7,811 nucleotides of DNA from Nitrososphaerales archaeon TH1920. GTDB lineage: Archaea; Thermoproteota; Nitrososphaeria; Nitrososphaerales; Nitrososphaeraceae. Shown piece after piece: positions 1-7,811 of this stretch. The stretch is from contig JAATVM010000051.1 in assembly GCA_014523495.1 (NCBI GenBank), forward strand, positions 1 to 7,811, given 5' to 3'. A program made the position numbers and the translations under genes. The number at the start of each line of letters is the position of its first letter. Position 1 is the stretch's first letter. Below the pieces are notes generated by a model, which was not told the DNA's origin, did no database searches, and saw nothing but the letters and a program-made list of their open reading frames with translations.

Positions 1-68
1 TCATAAATCAATACAAGCTTCAAAATTTGAGTTCTAATACAACCAAAAGCCGACAAAATCTAAGAATC

Positions 69-77
69 TATTTATTA
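69..77 (+). promoter_or_regulatory. candidate TATA box of the rpoH-rpoB-rpoA operon
   Basis: The AT-rich run TATTTATTA lies in the leader upstream of rpoH, preceded by a purine-rich stretch (around 59-66) that could act as a BRE for TFB. Archaeal transcription usually starts about 25 bases downstream of the TATA centre. That would put the start near position 98-100 and leave an untranslated leader of only about a dozen bases before the TTG codon at 112. This is a pattern match only: the leader is AT-rich throughout, and another TATA-like run (ATAAAT) lies at 3-8. Confidence 0.45.
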
Positions 78-111
78 CGGCATTTAGATTTGGAAATAAG
101 AAGCTCGCATT

Positions 112-363
112 TTGTCTTCTGATAAAAAGGATATTAAAATTACGAATCATGTATTTCAGCCTAAACACGAAATTTTATCCAAAAAAGAAGCTGAAGAGGT
201 ATTGAAGAAATATAATACAAAACCAAGCCAGCTCCCATACATATTAATTAACGACAAGGGATTAGAGGATCTAGATGTGAGACCCGGAGATATTATAAAA
301 ATAACAAGAACGTCATTTACTGCCGGTGAAAGTGTCTATTATAGATATGTAGTGGAGGATTAG
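112..363 (+). CDS. rpoH: DNA-directed RNA polymerase subunit H (RpoH/Rpo5)
   Basis: This is the 83-residue archaeal RNA polymerase subunit H, homologous to the C-terminal domain of eukaryotic Rpb5. It sits at the jaw of the enzyme on RpoA, near downstream DNA. The family signature is clear. HVFQPKHEILS (residues 13-23) is followed by a helix, LPYI (41-44), PGD (58-60) and the strand motif running from TRTS to YYR (65-78) with its conserved TAG. Length is typical of the family (about 75-85 residues). The usual Asp-Pro after the LP motif reads Asp-Lys here (48-49), a minor variation. The start is TTG at 112. The frame is closed by TAA at 97-99 and holds no ATG or GTG before the conserved core, so TTG is the best canonical choice, with ATT at 109 the only near alternative. 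No Shine-Dalgarno sequence is evident, consistent with a very short leader. It is the first gene of the operon, 24 bases before rpoB. Confidence 0.95.
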   Translation: MSSDKKDIKITNHVFQPKHEILSKKEAEEVLKKYNTKPSQLPYILINDKGLEDLDVRPGDIIKITRTSFTAGESVYYRYVVED

Positions 364-387
364 GGCACGTCACAGAAAACACTTGAT

Positions 388-3300
388 ATGTGGGCAATAA
401 TCCACAATATTTTACAAAAGGAAGGCGTTGCTAGACAGCATCTCAATTCCTATGGTGAATTTATTGAACGTGGTTTGCAAAGTATCATTGATGAAGTTGG
501 CGAGATAGAGATTGAAACTGCCGAATATCCATACAAGATAAGATTGGGTAAGATAAAATTACAGCAACCAAGAATTATGGAGTTAGATGGTTCGGTAACT
601 CACGTTGCTCCTGTTGAGGCAAGACTACGTAATTTAACTTACGGATCACCTATAATGCTTGAATGTAGTATTGTCGAAGATGAAAAAATTTTAGAATCAA
701 GATTTATTCATATTGGAGACATACCAGTTATGGTAAAGTCCAACGCCTGTATATTGCACAATCTTCCTGAAACCAAACTTATTGAACTCGGAGAGGATCC
801 GAAAGATCCTGGAGGTTATTTTGTTATTAATGGATCTGAACGAGTAATCATTGGATTAGAAGATTTATCTTACAACAAGATAATTGTCGATACTGAAGAA
901 ACAACAGGTAATTTGGTCTACAAAGCTAAAGTATATTCTTCAATAGTTGGATATCGTGCAAAACTGGAACTGATAATGAGACCAGATGGTTCTATTGTGG
1001 CAAAGATTCCAGGATCTCCAGTAGATATTCCACTTATTACACTTATTAGGGCATTAGGTCTTGAATCTGATAAAGATATTGCAGATGGTGTATCTTTAAA
1101 TTCAATTATACAGGATGAATTAGAACCTTCCTTTGAGAAAGCAGGAGAGATTATTACAAGCAGGGACGCTATAGTCTACATAAGCAAGAGAATTGCTCCA
1201 GGAATGTTGGAAGAATTTCAGATAAAAAGAGCTGAAACTTTACTTGATTGGGGATTACTCCCACATCTTGGTAAGAATCCTGAAAATAGGAACGAAAAGG
1301 CGCTATTTCTAGGAGAAGCCACATGCAAGCTTGTTGAGTTGAGGCTTAATTTGGTAGCCTCCGATGACAAAGATCATTATGGTAATAAAGTTATAAAATT
1401 TGCTGGTCAGATGCTAGCCGATCTTTTTAGAACAGCCTTTAGAAATCTCGTAAGAGACATGAAATATCAGCTAGAACGATCTGGTCAAAAGAGAGGAATA
1501 AATGCAGTTGCTGCAGCAGTAAGACCGGGAATAATTTCCGATAAATTAAACAATGCTATTGCAACCGGAAATTGGGGAAGGGGAAGAGTTGGTGTTACCC
1601 AACTTTTGGACAGAACAAATTACATATCAACTATAAGCCATCTTCGCAGAATTCAATCACCGTTGAGCAGGAGTCAACCTAATTTTGAAGCAAGAGATCT
1701 TCACTCTACTCACTTTGGGAGAATTTGCCCTGCTGAAACTCCAGAGGGATCTAACTGCGGTTTAGTAAAAAATATTGCTTTATCTTCTATAATTTCAGTA
1801 AGTGTCCCTGTTTCAGAGATAATTGAAAAATTATACGAGCTGGGAGCACATCCTGTTGAAGAGGCTTCTGATATATTACGAAGAAATGGTACCAGAATAT
1901 TTGTCGATGGACGACTAATCGGATATTATGATAATGGACAACACCTGACAGATACCCTAAGGAGTTTGCGGAGATCAGGAAAAATACATGCTCATGTTGG
2001 AATTTACTATTATTCAAATGAAAATGAAAACGCAACAAAGCGACTTTATGTAAGTTGTAATTCAGGAAGGATACTCAGGCCACTTGCTATAATAAAGGAA
2101 GGTAAACCAGTAATAACTTTGGATGTCCTTGATTTAATCAAGAGGAATATGAAATCTTGGTCTGATTTATTGTGGATGGGCATGATAGAGCTGATCGATG
2201 CAAATGAGGAGGAGAATTGCTATGTGGCTATGGACTTTAATAGTTTGGAGCCAAGTCACACTCATCTTGAAATTTATCCTCCTTCAATTTTGGGTGTTGG
2301 AGCTTCTATAATTCCATATCCAGAACACAATCAGTCTCCAAGGAATACCTATGAAAGCGCAATGGCAAAACAGAGTTTGGGATTTTCAACGCCTTTGATG
2401 AACGCAAGTACCTATGTAAGGCAGCACTTTATGCTGTATCCACAGATCCCGGTAGTCACAACTAAAGCAATAAATCTTCTTGGACTGGAGGATCGTCCCA
2501 CGGGGCAGAATTGTATTGTTGCTGTGTTACCATACGAAGGATATAACATCGAAGACGCAGTAGTTTTCAATAAATCATCAGTTGATAGAGGTCTTGGCAG
2601 AACCTTTTTTTACAGAGTGTATGAGGCAGAAGCAAAACAATATCCGGGAGGAATGAAAGATAAGTTTGAGATTCCGTCATCTGACGCAAATATTAGAGGA
2701 TACCGTGGCGAGAAATCATACAGGTTACTTGAAGATGACGGTGCTATAATGCATGAATCAATAGTAAATGGAGGAGACATACTTATTGGAAGAACCTCTC
2801 CGCCAAGATTTATGGAAGAGTATAAGGAGTTTGAAGTGAAGGGTCCATACAGAAGGGATACCTCGATAGGTGTCAGGCCTTCGGAAAATGGGGTTGTTGA
2901 TTCAGTTGTAATGACTCAATCTGTAGATGGAGGCAAGATGTACAAGATAAGAGTAAGGGACATGAGAATTCCAGAAATTGGTGATAAATTTGCTTCAAGG
3001 CATGGACAAAAAGGTGTAATCGGAATGCTGGTTCCACAAGAGGACCTTCCGTATACGGAAGATGGGATAGTTCCTGATGTTATGATTAACCCACACGCAT
3101 TTCCATCACGAATGACTGTTGGTCAATTCATGGAATCAATTGCAGGTAAATCTTCTTCCCTTCGAGGTAAAGTTGTCGATGGTTCAGCGTTTGTAGGCGA
3201 AAAAGTGAGCGATCTAAAGGAAATATTGGAAAAATATGGCTTCAAGTCCACAGGCAAGGAGGTCATGTATGATGGACGTACAGGCAAGAAATTCAATGCT

Positions 3301-3717
3301 GAGGTTTACATAGGTGTGGTATATTATCAAAAGCTTCACCATATGGTTGCAGACAAGATTCATAGCAGAGCAAGAGGACAGGTTCAGATGCTTACGAAAC
3401 AGCCAACAGAAGGACGTGCCAGAGGTGGTGGTCTTAGGTTTGGTGAAATGGAACGGGATTGTTTGATTGCTTATGGTGCTTCAATGATGCTAAAAGACAG
3501 GCTTTTAGAAGAGTCTGACAAGGCAGAAGTCAATATTTGTGAACGCTGTGGATTGCTGGCCTACTATGATGTCAAACAAAGAAGATATGTCTGTAGGGTG
3601 GACGGTGATAGAGCAAGGATTTCAACAGTGGCTATTGCTTATGCATTCAAACTTTTGTTACAAGAAATGATAAGCCTTAATGTTGCCCCAAGACTGGTTC
3701 CCAAGGAGAAGGTGTAA
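388..3717 (+). CDS. rpoB: DNA-directed RNA polymerase subunit B, unsplit (RpoB/Rpo2)
   Basis: This is the second-largest catalytic subunit of RNA polymerase. It forms the protrusion, lobe, hybrid-binding region and wall, and contributes to the active site. At 1109 residues it is full length and unsplit. Visible motifs in order are: EGVARQHLNS (12-21) near the N-terminus; FVINGSERVI (145-154); GRGRVGVTQLLDRTNY (397-412); HFGRICPAETPEGSNCGLVK (442-461); GYNIEDA (718-724), whose E722 and D723 match the acidic pair near the active site; GDKFASRHGQKG (865-876), whose K867 and K875 match the two conserved nucleotide-contacting lysines; MTVGQFMES (909-917); and GGGLRFGEMERDC (1013-1025). A C-terminal zinc ribbon follows (C1051, C1054, C1069), but the position expected to hold the fourth ligand is Asp1072. 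The ATG at 388 is the only ATG near the conserved N-terminus. Upstream, the frame closes at the rpoH stop codon 361-363. No good Shine-Dalgarno precedes it. The stop codon is 5 bases before rpoA, implying co-transcription and coupled translation. Confidence 0.98.
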   Translation: MWAIIHNILQKEGVARQHLNSYGEFIERGLQSIIDEVGEIEIETAEYPYKIRLGKIKLQQPRIMELDGSVTHVAPVEARLRNLTYGSPIMLECSIVEDEKILESRFIHIGDIPVMVKSNACILHNLPETKLIELGEDPKDPGGYFVINGSERVIIGLEDLSYNKIIVDTEETTGNLVYKAKVYSSIVGYRAKLELIMRPDGSIVAKIPGSPVDIPLITLIRALGLESDKDIADGVSLNSIIQDELEPSFEKAGEIITSRDAIVYISKRIAPGMLEEFQIKRAETLLDWGLLPHLGKNPENRNEKALFLGEATCKLVELRLNLVASDDKDHYGNKVIKFAGQMLADLFRTAFRNLVRDMKYQLERSGQKRGINAVAAAVRPGIISDKLNNAIATGNWGRGRVGVTQLLDRTNYISTISHLRRIQSPLSRSQPNFEARDLHSTHFGRICPAETPEGSNCGLVKNIALSSIISVSVPVSEIIEKLYELGAHPVEEASDILRRNGTRIFVDGRLIGYYDNGQHLTDTLRSLRRSGKIHAHVGIYYYSNENENATKRLYVSCNSGRILRPLAIIKEGKPVITLDVLDLIKRNMKSWSDLLWMGMIELIDANEEENCYVAMDFNSLEPSHTHLEIYPPSILGVGASIIPYPEHNQSPRNTYESAMAKQSLGFSTPLMNASTYVRQHFMLYPQIPVVTTKAINLLGLEDRPTGQNCIVAVLPYEGYNIEDAVVFNKSSVDRGLGRTFFYRVYEAEAKQYPGGMKDKFEIPSSDANIRGYRGEKSYRLLEDDGAIMHESIVNGGDILIGRTSPPRFMEEYKEFEVKGPYRRDTSIGVRPSENGVVDSVVMTQSVDGGKMYKIRVRDMRIPEIGDKFASRHGQKGVIGMLVPQEDLPYTEDGIVPDVMINPHAFPSRMTVGQFMESIAGKSSSLRGKVVDGSAFVGEKVSDLKEILEKYGFKSTGKEVMYDGRTGKKFNAEVYIGVVYYQKLHHMVADKIHSRARGQVQMLTKQPTEGRARGGGLRFGEMERDCLIAYGASMMLKDRLLEESDKAEVNICERCGLLAYYDVKQRRYVCRVDGDRARISTVAIAYAFKLLLQEMISLNVAPRLVPKEKV
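3703..3714 (+). promoter_or_regulatory. ribosome binding site of rpoA, inside the rpoB 3' end
   Basis: The purine-rich run AAGGAGAAGGTG lies in the last codons of rpoB and ends 8 bases before the rpoA ATG at 3723. Its GGTG (3711-3714) is at normal Shine-Dalgarno spacing. The stronger AAGGAG (3703-3708) is 14 bases away, which is rather far. It supports the ATG at 3723 as the rpoA start. It is the best Shine-Dalgarno-like sequence in the window. The match also encodes the RpoB residues Lys-Glu-Lys-Val, so it may be partly fortuitous. Confidence 0.5.
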
Positions 3718-3722
3718 AAATT

Positions 3723-6700
3723 ATGCAAGTAGAAGAAAACCTAAAAATTTTAGGCGGTATTAGATTTAGTGTTTTATCCCCTGTCGAAATTCGAAAATTC
3801 AGTGTAGTTGAAATCACGGCTCCGGAGACATATGATGAGGATGGCATGTCCGTTCAAGGTGGTCTCATGGACAATAGACTTGGAACACTGGAACCTGGAC
3901 AGAAATGTGGAACTTGTGGAAACACTTCGGCTAACTGTCCGGGCCATTTTGGTCATATTGAGCTGGCTGAAGCTGTGCTGCACATTGCTTTTGTAGATGA
4001 TATACACAAACTGTTGCTTGTCTCATGCAGATCATGTAGTAGGATAAAACTTTCAAATGAAGATTTGGCAAAATACAAGGAGCTTCGGGATACCAAAGCT
4101 GCATATGCAGTAATAACTCTTGAAAATATTAAAGAAGAAATCATAGAAAAAGCAAAAAAAGTAAAGATATGTCCACATTGTCAAAAGGAACAATACGATC
4201 TTGTGTTTACAAAGCCTACCATTTTCGTAGAAAAAACTGAGATAGGTGAAAACAGGCTCCTTCCAATCACAATCAGAGAACGACTGATGAATATTCCAAA
4301 TGAAGATCTTGTTTTATTAGGATATAATCCTGAGACGGCAAGACCTGAGTGGTTTGTCTTACAAGTCTTACCAGTTCCTCCAGTTACAGTTAGACCATCA
4401 ATTATCCTGGAAACCGGTATAAGATCCGAAGACGATCTTACCCACAAATTGGTTGATATTATTAGAGTTAATCAAAGACTAAAAGAAAGCAAGGAAGCAG
4501 GAACACCACCACTCATAGTTCAGGACCTAGTTGACCTTCTTCAGTATCATGTTACCACTTACTTTGACAATGAAGTTTCTGGAATCCCACAGGCGCATCA
4601 TAGATCCGGCCGGCCATTAAAGACACTGACACAGAGACTAAAAGGAAAAGAAGGACGATTCAGAGGATCGTTATCCGGTAAGAGAGTAGATTTTTCCAGC
4701 AGAACGGTAATTTCTCCTGATCCTAATTTGACCATCTCCGATGTTGGGGTCCCGGTTGATGTGGCAAAAAAACTCACCATACCAGAAACTGTTAGCGATT
4801 GGAACATTGAGGAATTGAAGAAGATGATAATCAATGGACCTAATGATTATCCTGGAGCTAATTACATCATAAGGACTGATGGAGTAAAAATACGACTTGA
4901 TTATGTTACTGATAGGAATGTTCTGGCCGATTCAATTGGTCCTGGTTACGTCGTAGAACGGCATTTACAAGATGGAGATGCAGTAATCTTCAATAGACAG
5001 CCCTCTCTGCACCGGATGTCCATTATGGCGCATTATGTAAAGGTACTTCCATATAGAACATTTAGGTTACATCCTGCAGTCTGTCCACCTTATAACGCAG
5101 ATTTTGATGGAGATGAAATGAACCTTCATGTTCCACAGAGTGAAGAGGCCCGTGCAGAGGCTGCGTTACTTATGCGAGTTCAAGATCAACTAATTTCCCC
5201 AAGATATGGTGGACCAATAATTGGTGCAATTAGGGATTTCATAACAGGTGCTTTCATATTAACACAGGATAAGACATTTTTGAAGCAGGAAGATTTCACT
5301 AATTTGGCGTTATTGGGAGGTTATTCAGGAACCCTTCCAGAACCAAAACATCTTGAAAATGGTAGAAAAATCTTTACTGGAAAACAGCTTTTTTCGCTCT
5401 TTCTGCCTAAGGACTTTAATTTTGTAATCACTTCAAAATGGAACAAAGCATCAAAGGGTGAAGGGAAAGATGTTGTTATAAAGAACGGCGAACTGTTAAG
5501 CGGAGTTATTGATAAGGCCTCTATTGGTGCAGAAGAACCAGACAGCGTATTACACAGAATAGCTAAAGATTATGGAAACGAGGCAGCAAAACGATTTTTG
5601 GATTCAATACTGATAGTTTTAAAAACATATCTGACACAGAATGGTTTTTCCTATGGCTACTCTGACCTCTGGTTGCCTGATGAAACCAGGAGTGAGATTA
5701 GTAATGTTATCCTAAAGGCATATGAGAAAGTATACGAATTAATAAAACAACATGATGAAGAAACGTTACCATTAACACGAGGATTATCACCTACAGAAGC
5801 ATTGGAACTCTATGTGGTAAATGAACTTTCAAGAGCACGTGATAGAGCCGGCAAAACTGCAGATCGTGCATTTCCTGATGATAATTCCGGTGTCATAATG
5901 GCATCTACTGGAGCAAGGGGTTCAACGTTAAATATCGGACAGATGACAGCGGCTTTAGGACAGCAGTCAATTAGAGGCAGAAGAATCACCAAGGGATACA
6001 GGGACAGATCACTTCCACACTTCAAACCCAATGATGCCAATCCTGATTCGAAAGGATTCGTAAAATCAAACTATAGGGACGGACTAAGTCCACTAGAGTT
6101 TTTCTTCCATGCAATGGGTGGTCGGGAGGGCCTTGTTGATACTGCTGTAAGGACTCAACAATCTGGCTACATGCAAAGAAGACTAATCAATGCACTTGAA
6201 CACATGAAGATAGAATATGATCAAACTGTGAGGGACCCCCACGGCAATATAATACAATTTGTTTATGGGGAGGATGGAATAGATCCTGCAAAAAGTGATC
6301 ATGGTGAAGCAGTAAATATTTCTCGATTGATAGAAAGTGAACTTCTCGTAGATGAAGGCAAGAAAGCAGCCGAAAAAGAAATTTCAGAAATAGTGACTAA
6401 AAACGGAAAAAGTCTTAATCCAAGGCTGAAGGAAAAGTTGTTACTATCACTTAGTCAAAATAGAATTAGCAAAGATGGTACTAACAAGGTGATAAAGAAA
6501 ACACTGGATCTTATAAACAAAGCAATGGTAGAACCGGGAGAGGCAGTAGGCGTTGTTACTGCTCAATCTATTGGCGAACCCGGAACTCAGATGACACTTA
6601 GGACATTCCATTTTGCAGGAGTTAAGGAGAGAAATGTTACATTAGGACTACCAAGATTAATTGAACTTGTCGATGCAAGAAAAAAACCTGTTACACCGAC

Positions 6701-7547
6701 TATGGATGTATATTTGGATGAAGAACATCGAGTCTCAAGGGAGAAAGCACTTAATGTTGCAAGAGACATAATCTTTACAAAGGTTGCAGATTTAATTGAA
6801 AGAAGCGAAACTGACTATTCTGGGATACTAACATTCCATATTTCTGAATCAAAGTTATCTGAACGCGGCTGCTCTATTGAAGATATTATGGAAGTACTAA
6901 AAGGGCCGAAGAAAAAATATGATGTTACCTTACAAGAATCCAAGAAAATTATAAAAATTTCTATTGCAGGAGAACCTGATGCACAAACGCTACTCGCAAT
7001 GAAGAATAAACTATTGAATGCAAGAGTTAAAGGTGTGCAGGATATAGAACGGGTAACAATAGTAAAGCAAAATGAAGAATGGGTTATTCAAACTGCAGGT
7101 TCGAATTTATCAAAGATTATAGCAATAGATGGTATCGATACTTCGAGAATAACGACAAATAATGTTTATGAAGTTTGGCAAACTTTAGGAATCGAAGCTG
7201 CAAGAAATGCATTGATCAGGGAAATAACCAACACACTTGAGGAACAGGGATTAGAAGTTGATATGAGACATATTATGTTAGTTGCTGATCTTATGACCTC
7301 GAAAGGACATTTGCAACAAATAGGAAGACATGGAATTGCGGGTACAAAAACTTCTGTGCTGGCAAGAGCTGCATTTGAAATAACTGTACCTACTATTGCA
7401 AAAGCATCTTTGGAAGGACAGGTTGAATCTCTTAAAGGCGTAACAGAAAACGTTATAGTAGGCGCTACAGTACCTATTGGTACAGGTATGGTGGAACTAT
7501 ACATGAGTGTGAAAGATGAAAATGAAAAATCTCGAAAAAACAATTAA
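3723..7547 (+). CDS. rpoA: DNA-directed RNA polymerase subunit A, fused A'-A'' (RpoA/Rpo1)
   Basis: This is the largest catalytic subunit of RNA polymerase, holding the active-site metal and forming the clamp, bridge helix, trigger loop and jaw. At 1274 residues it is a natural fusion of the A' (about 880 residues) and A'' (about 390) chains found separately in most other archaea. Motifs in order are: the clamp zinc site C62, C65, C72, H75; a second zinc site C102, C105, C150, C153; the block from LTQRLKGKEGRFRG to RVDFSSRTVISPD (302-333); NRQPSLHR (424-431); the catalytic NADFDGDEMN (458-467) with metal-binding D460, D462 and D464; the bridge-helix region around EFFFHAMGGREGLVDTA (792-808); AQSIGEPGTQMTLRTFHFAG (947-966), the trigger loop with its His963; the jaw; and the conserved C-terminal block (1194-1260). 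The A'/A'' junction of other archaea would fall near residues 860-895. The start ATG lies 5 bases after the rpoB stop codon, with a Shine-Dalgarno-like run upstream. The 3' end overlaps rpl30e. All key catalytic and zinc residues are present. Confidence 0.98.
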   Translation: MQVEENLKILGGIRFSVLSPVEIRKFSVVEITAPETYDEDGMSVQGGLMDNRLGTLEPGQKCGTCGNTSANCPGHFGHIELAEAVLHIAFVDDIHKLLLVSCRSCSRIKLSNEDLAKYKELRDTKAAYAVITLENIKEEIIEKAKKVKICPHCQKEQYDLVFTKPTIFVEKTEIGENRLLPITIRERLMNIPNEDLVLLGYNPETARPEWFVLQVLPVPPVTVRPSIILETGIRSEDDLTHKLVDIIRVNQRLKESKEAGTPPLIVQDLVDLLQYHVTTYFDNEVSGIPQAHHRSGRPLKTLTQRLKGKEGRFRGSLSGKRVDFSSRTVISPDPNLTISDVGVPVDVAKKLTIPETVSDWNIEELKKMIINGPNDYPGANYIIRTDGVKIRLDYVTDRNVLADSIGPGYVVERHLQDGDAVIFNRQPSLHRMSIMAHYVKVLPYRTFRLHPAVCPPYNADFDGDEMNLHVPQSEEARAEAALLMRVQDQLISPRYGGPIIGAIRDFITGAFILTQDKTFLKQEDFTNLALLGGYSGTLPEPKHLENGRKIFTGKQLFSLFLPKDFNFVITSKWNKASKGEGKDVVIKNGELLSGVIDKASIGAEEPDSVLHRIAKDYGNEAAKRFLDSILIVLKTYLTQNGFSYGYSDLWLPDETRSEISNVILKAYEKVYELIKQHDEETLPLTRGLSPTEALELYVVNELSRARDRAGKTADRAFPDDNSGVIMASTGARGSTLNIGQMTAALGQQSIRGRRITKGYRDRSLPHFKPNDANPDSKGFVKSNYRDGLSPLEFFFHAMGGREGLVDTAVRTQQSGYMQRRLINALEHMKIEYDQTVRDPHGNIIQFVYGEDGIDPAKSDHGEAVNISRLIESELLVDEGKKAAEKEISEIVTKNGKSLNPRLKEKLLLSLSQNRISKDGTNKVIKKTLDLINKAMVEPGEAVGVVTAQSIGEPGTQMTLRTFHFAGVKERNVTLGLPRLIELVDARKKPVTPTMDVYLDEEHRVSREKALNVARDIIFTKVADLIERSETDYSGILTFHISESKLSERGCSIEDIMEVLKGPKKKYDVTLQESKKIIKISIAGEPDAQTLLAMKNKLLNARVKGVQDIERVTIVKQNEEWVIQTAGSNLSKIIAIDGIDTSRITTNNVYEVWQTLGIEAARNALIREITNTLEEQGLEVDMRHIMLVADLMTSKGHLQQIGRHGIAGTKTSVLARAAFEITVPTIAKASLEGQVESLKGVTENVIVGATVPIGTGMVELYMSVKDENEKSRKNN

Positions 7548-7811
7548 AGAAGCAATTAGTTCTAATAAATGCAAAATAGGAACCCGACAAGTCATGGGTT
7601 CAATTAAAGGTTCAAAATTAATAGTTCTTTCAAACTCATTGATGCCGAAAAACAAATCAAAAATTTTGGAAGAGGCAAAATCTGCGCAGGTACCAACGTT
7701 ACATTATGATGGTAATTCTATTCAGCTAGGCAGACTGTGCAATAAACCATTTAGAATAAGTGCATTGTCTCTTAAAATTGGCAAGGATAATGAAATTCAA
7801 GAGATACTAAA
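7522..7811 (+). CDS. rpl30e: 50S ribosomal protein L30e, partial (3' end outside the window)
   Basis: This is the start of archaeal ribosomal protein L30e, an RNA-binding protein of the L7Ae/L30e/S12e/Gadd45 fold in the large ribosomal subunit. Ninety-six codons are visible without a stop. Family features are LEKTIKEAI (4-12), KIGTRQVM (18-25) with a Gly followed by a Gln in the RNA-binding region, KLIVLSNSLMP (32-42), the central VPTLHYDG (57-64), and the C-terminal QLGRLCNKPFRISALSL (68-84). The family is about 100 residues long, so only a short tail should be missing. The start at 7522 is preferred over ATG 7516 because a weak GTGA (7509-7512) is 9 bases upstream of the later ATG but only 3 from the earlier one. 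Either choice overlaps the rpoA 3' end in a different frame, by 26 or 32 bases. Its place right after rpoA is standard in archaeal rpo operons, where a nusA-like gene and rps12 commonly follow (not seen here). Confidence 0.93.
   Translation, partial: MKNLEKTIKEAISSNKCKIGTRQVMGSIKGSKLIVLSNSLMPKNKSKILEEAKSAQVPTLHYDGNSIQLGRLCNKPFRISALSLKIGKDNEIQEIL

Noticed and set aside
99..120. Short inverted repeat AGAAG/CTTCT around the rpoH TTG codon, a possible leader hairpin.
   Set aside because: It is only a 5-base stem with a 12-base loop and does not extend either way. Such matches are common by chance.
3..122. An open frame on the + strand from the window edge to TGA at 120-122, which might be the tail of an upstream gene.
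   Set aside because: About 39 codons without a stop is not improbable by chance, the translation shows no recognisable motif, and it covers the candidate TATA box and the rpoH start.
1787..2038. An 83-codon open frame on the minus strand within rpoB.
   Set aside because: It lies antisense to continuous RpoB coding sequence and shows no recognisable domain. It is a shadow frame.
7166..7543. A 125-codon open frame on the minus strand within rpoA.
   Set aside because: It is antisense to the strongly conserved RpoA C-terminus, its translation is Ser/Ile/Thr/Cys-rich with no family motif, and it is best explained as a shadow of the real gene.
1..7811. Search for a novel system, mobile element, CRISPR array, tRNA or inserted cargo.
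   Set aside because: Nearly every base belongs to four conserved housekeeping genes in a standard archaeal order. No repeats, insertions, integrase-like proteins or RNA genes were seen by eye.

Overview
This window is the core RNA polymerase operon of an archaeon, read entirely on the + strand. The gene order is rpoH, rpoB, rpoA, then rpl30e, which runs off the right edge. All protein identities come from reading motifs in the translations. No database search was run.

Two features point to the Nitrososphaeria (Thaumarchaeota, ammonia-oxidising archaea and relatives). The largest subunit is one unsplit chain of 1274 residues, whereas most other archaea encode A' and A'' as two genes. RpoB is also one chain of 1109 residues, unlike the B'/B'' split of methanogens and halophiles. 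RpoH itself is archaeal, since bacteria lack this subunit. The DNA is AT-rich, and the RpoB sequence resembles what I recall of soil-type (group I.1b) relatives, but placement below class level is inference.

Layout: positions 1-111 are a short AT-rich leader with a candidate TATA box at about 69-77 and no convincing gene. rpoH (112-363) begins at a TTG codon. A 24-base gap separates it from rpoB (388-3717). rpoA (3723-7547) follows after only 5 bases. rpl30e overlaps the 3' end of rpoA by 26 bases (32 if the earlier ATG is used) and remains open to the window end. No terminator-like structure was seen between the genes, so a single polycistronic transcript is likely. There is no gene-free stretch longer than about 111 bases.

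RpoB and RpoA together form the two-metal active site and the DNA cleft of the polymerase. RpoH is a small assembly and downstream-DNA subunit at the jaw. L30e is a ribosomal RNA-binding protein conventionally linked to this operon in archaea. This is an ordinary housekeeping locus and I find no sign of a novel system. The points worth a second look are small: an apparent Cys-to-Asp change in the RpoB C-terminal zinc ribbon, the fused rpoA, unusual or closely bounded start codons for rpoH and rpoB, and the coding overlap at rpoA/rpl30e.
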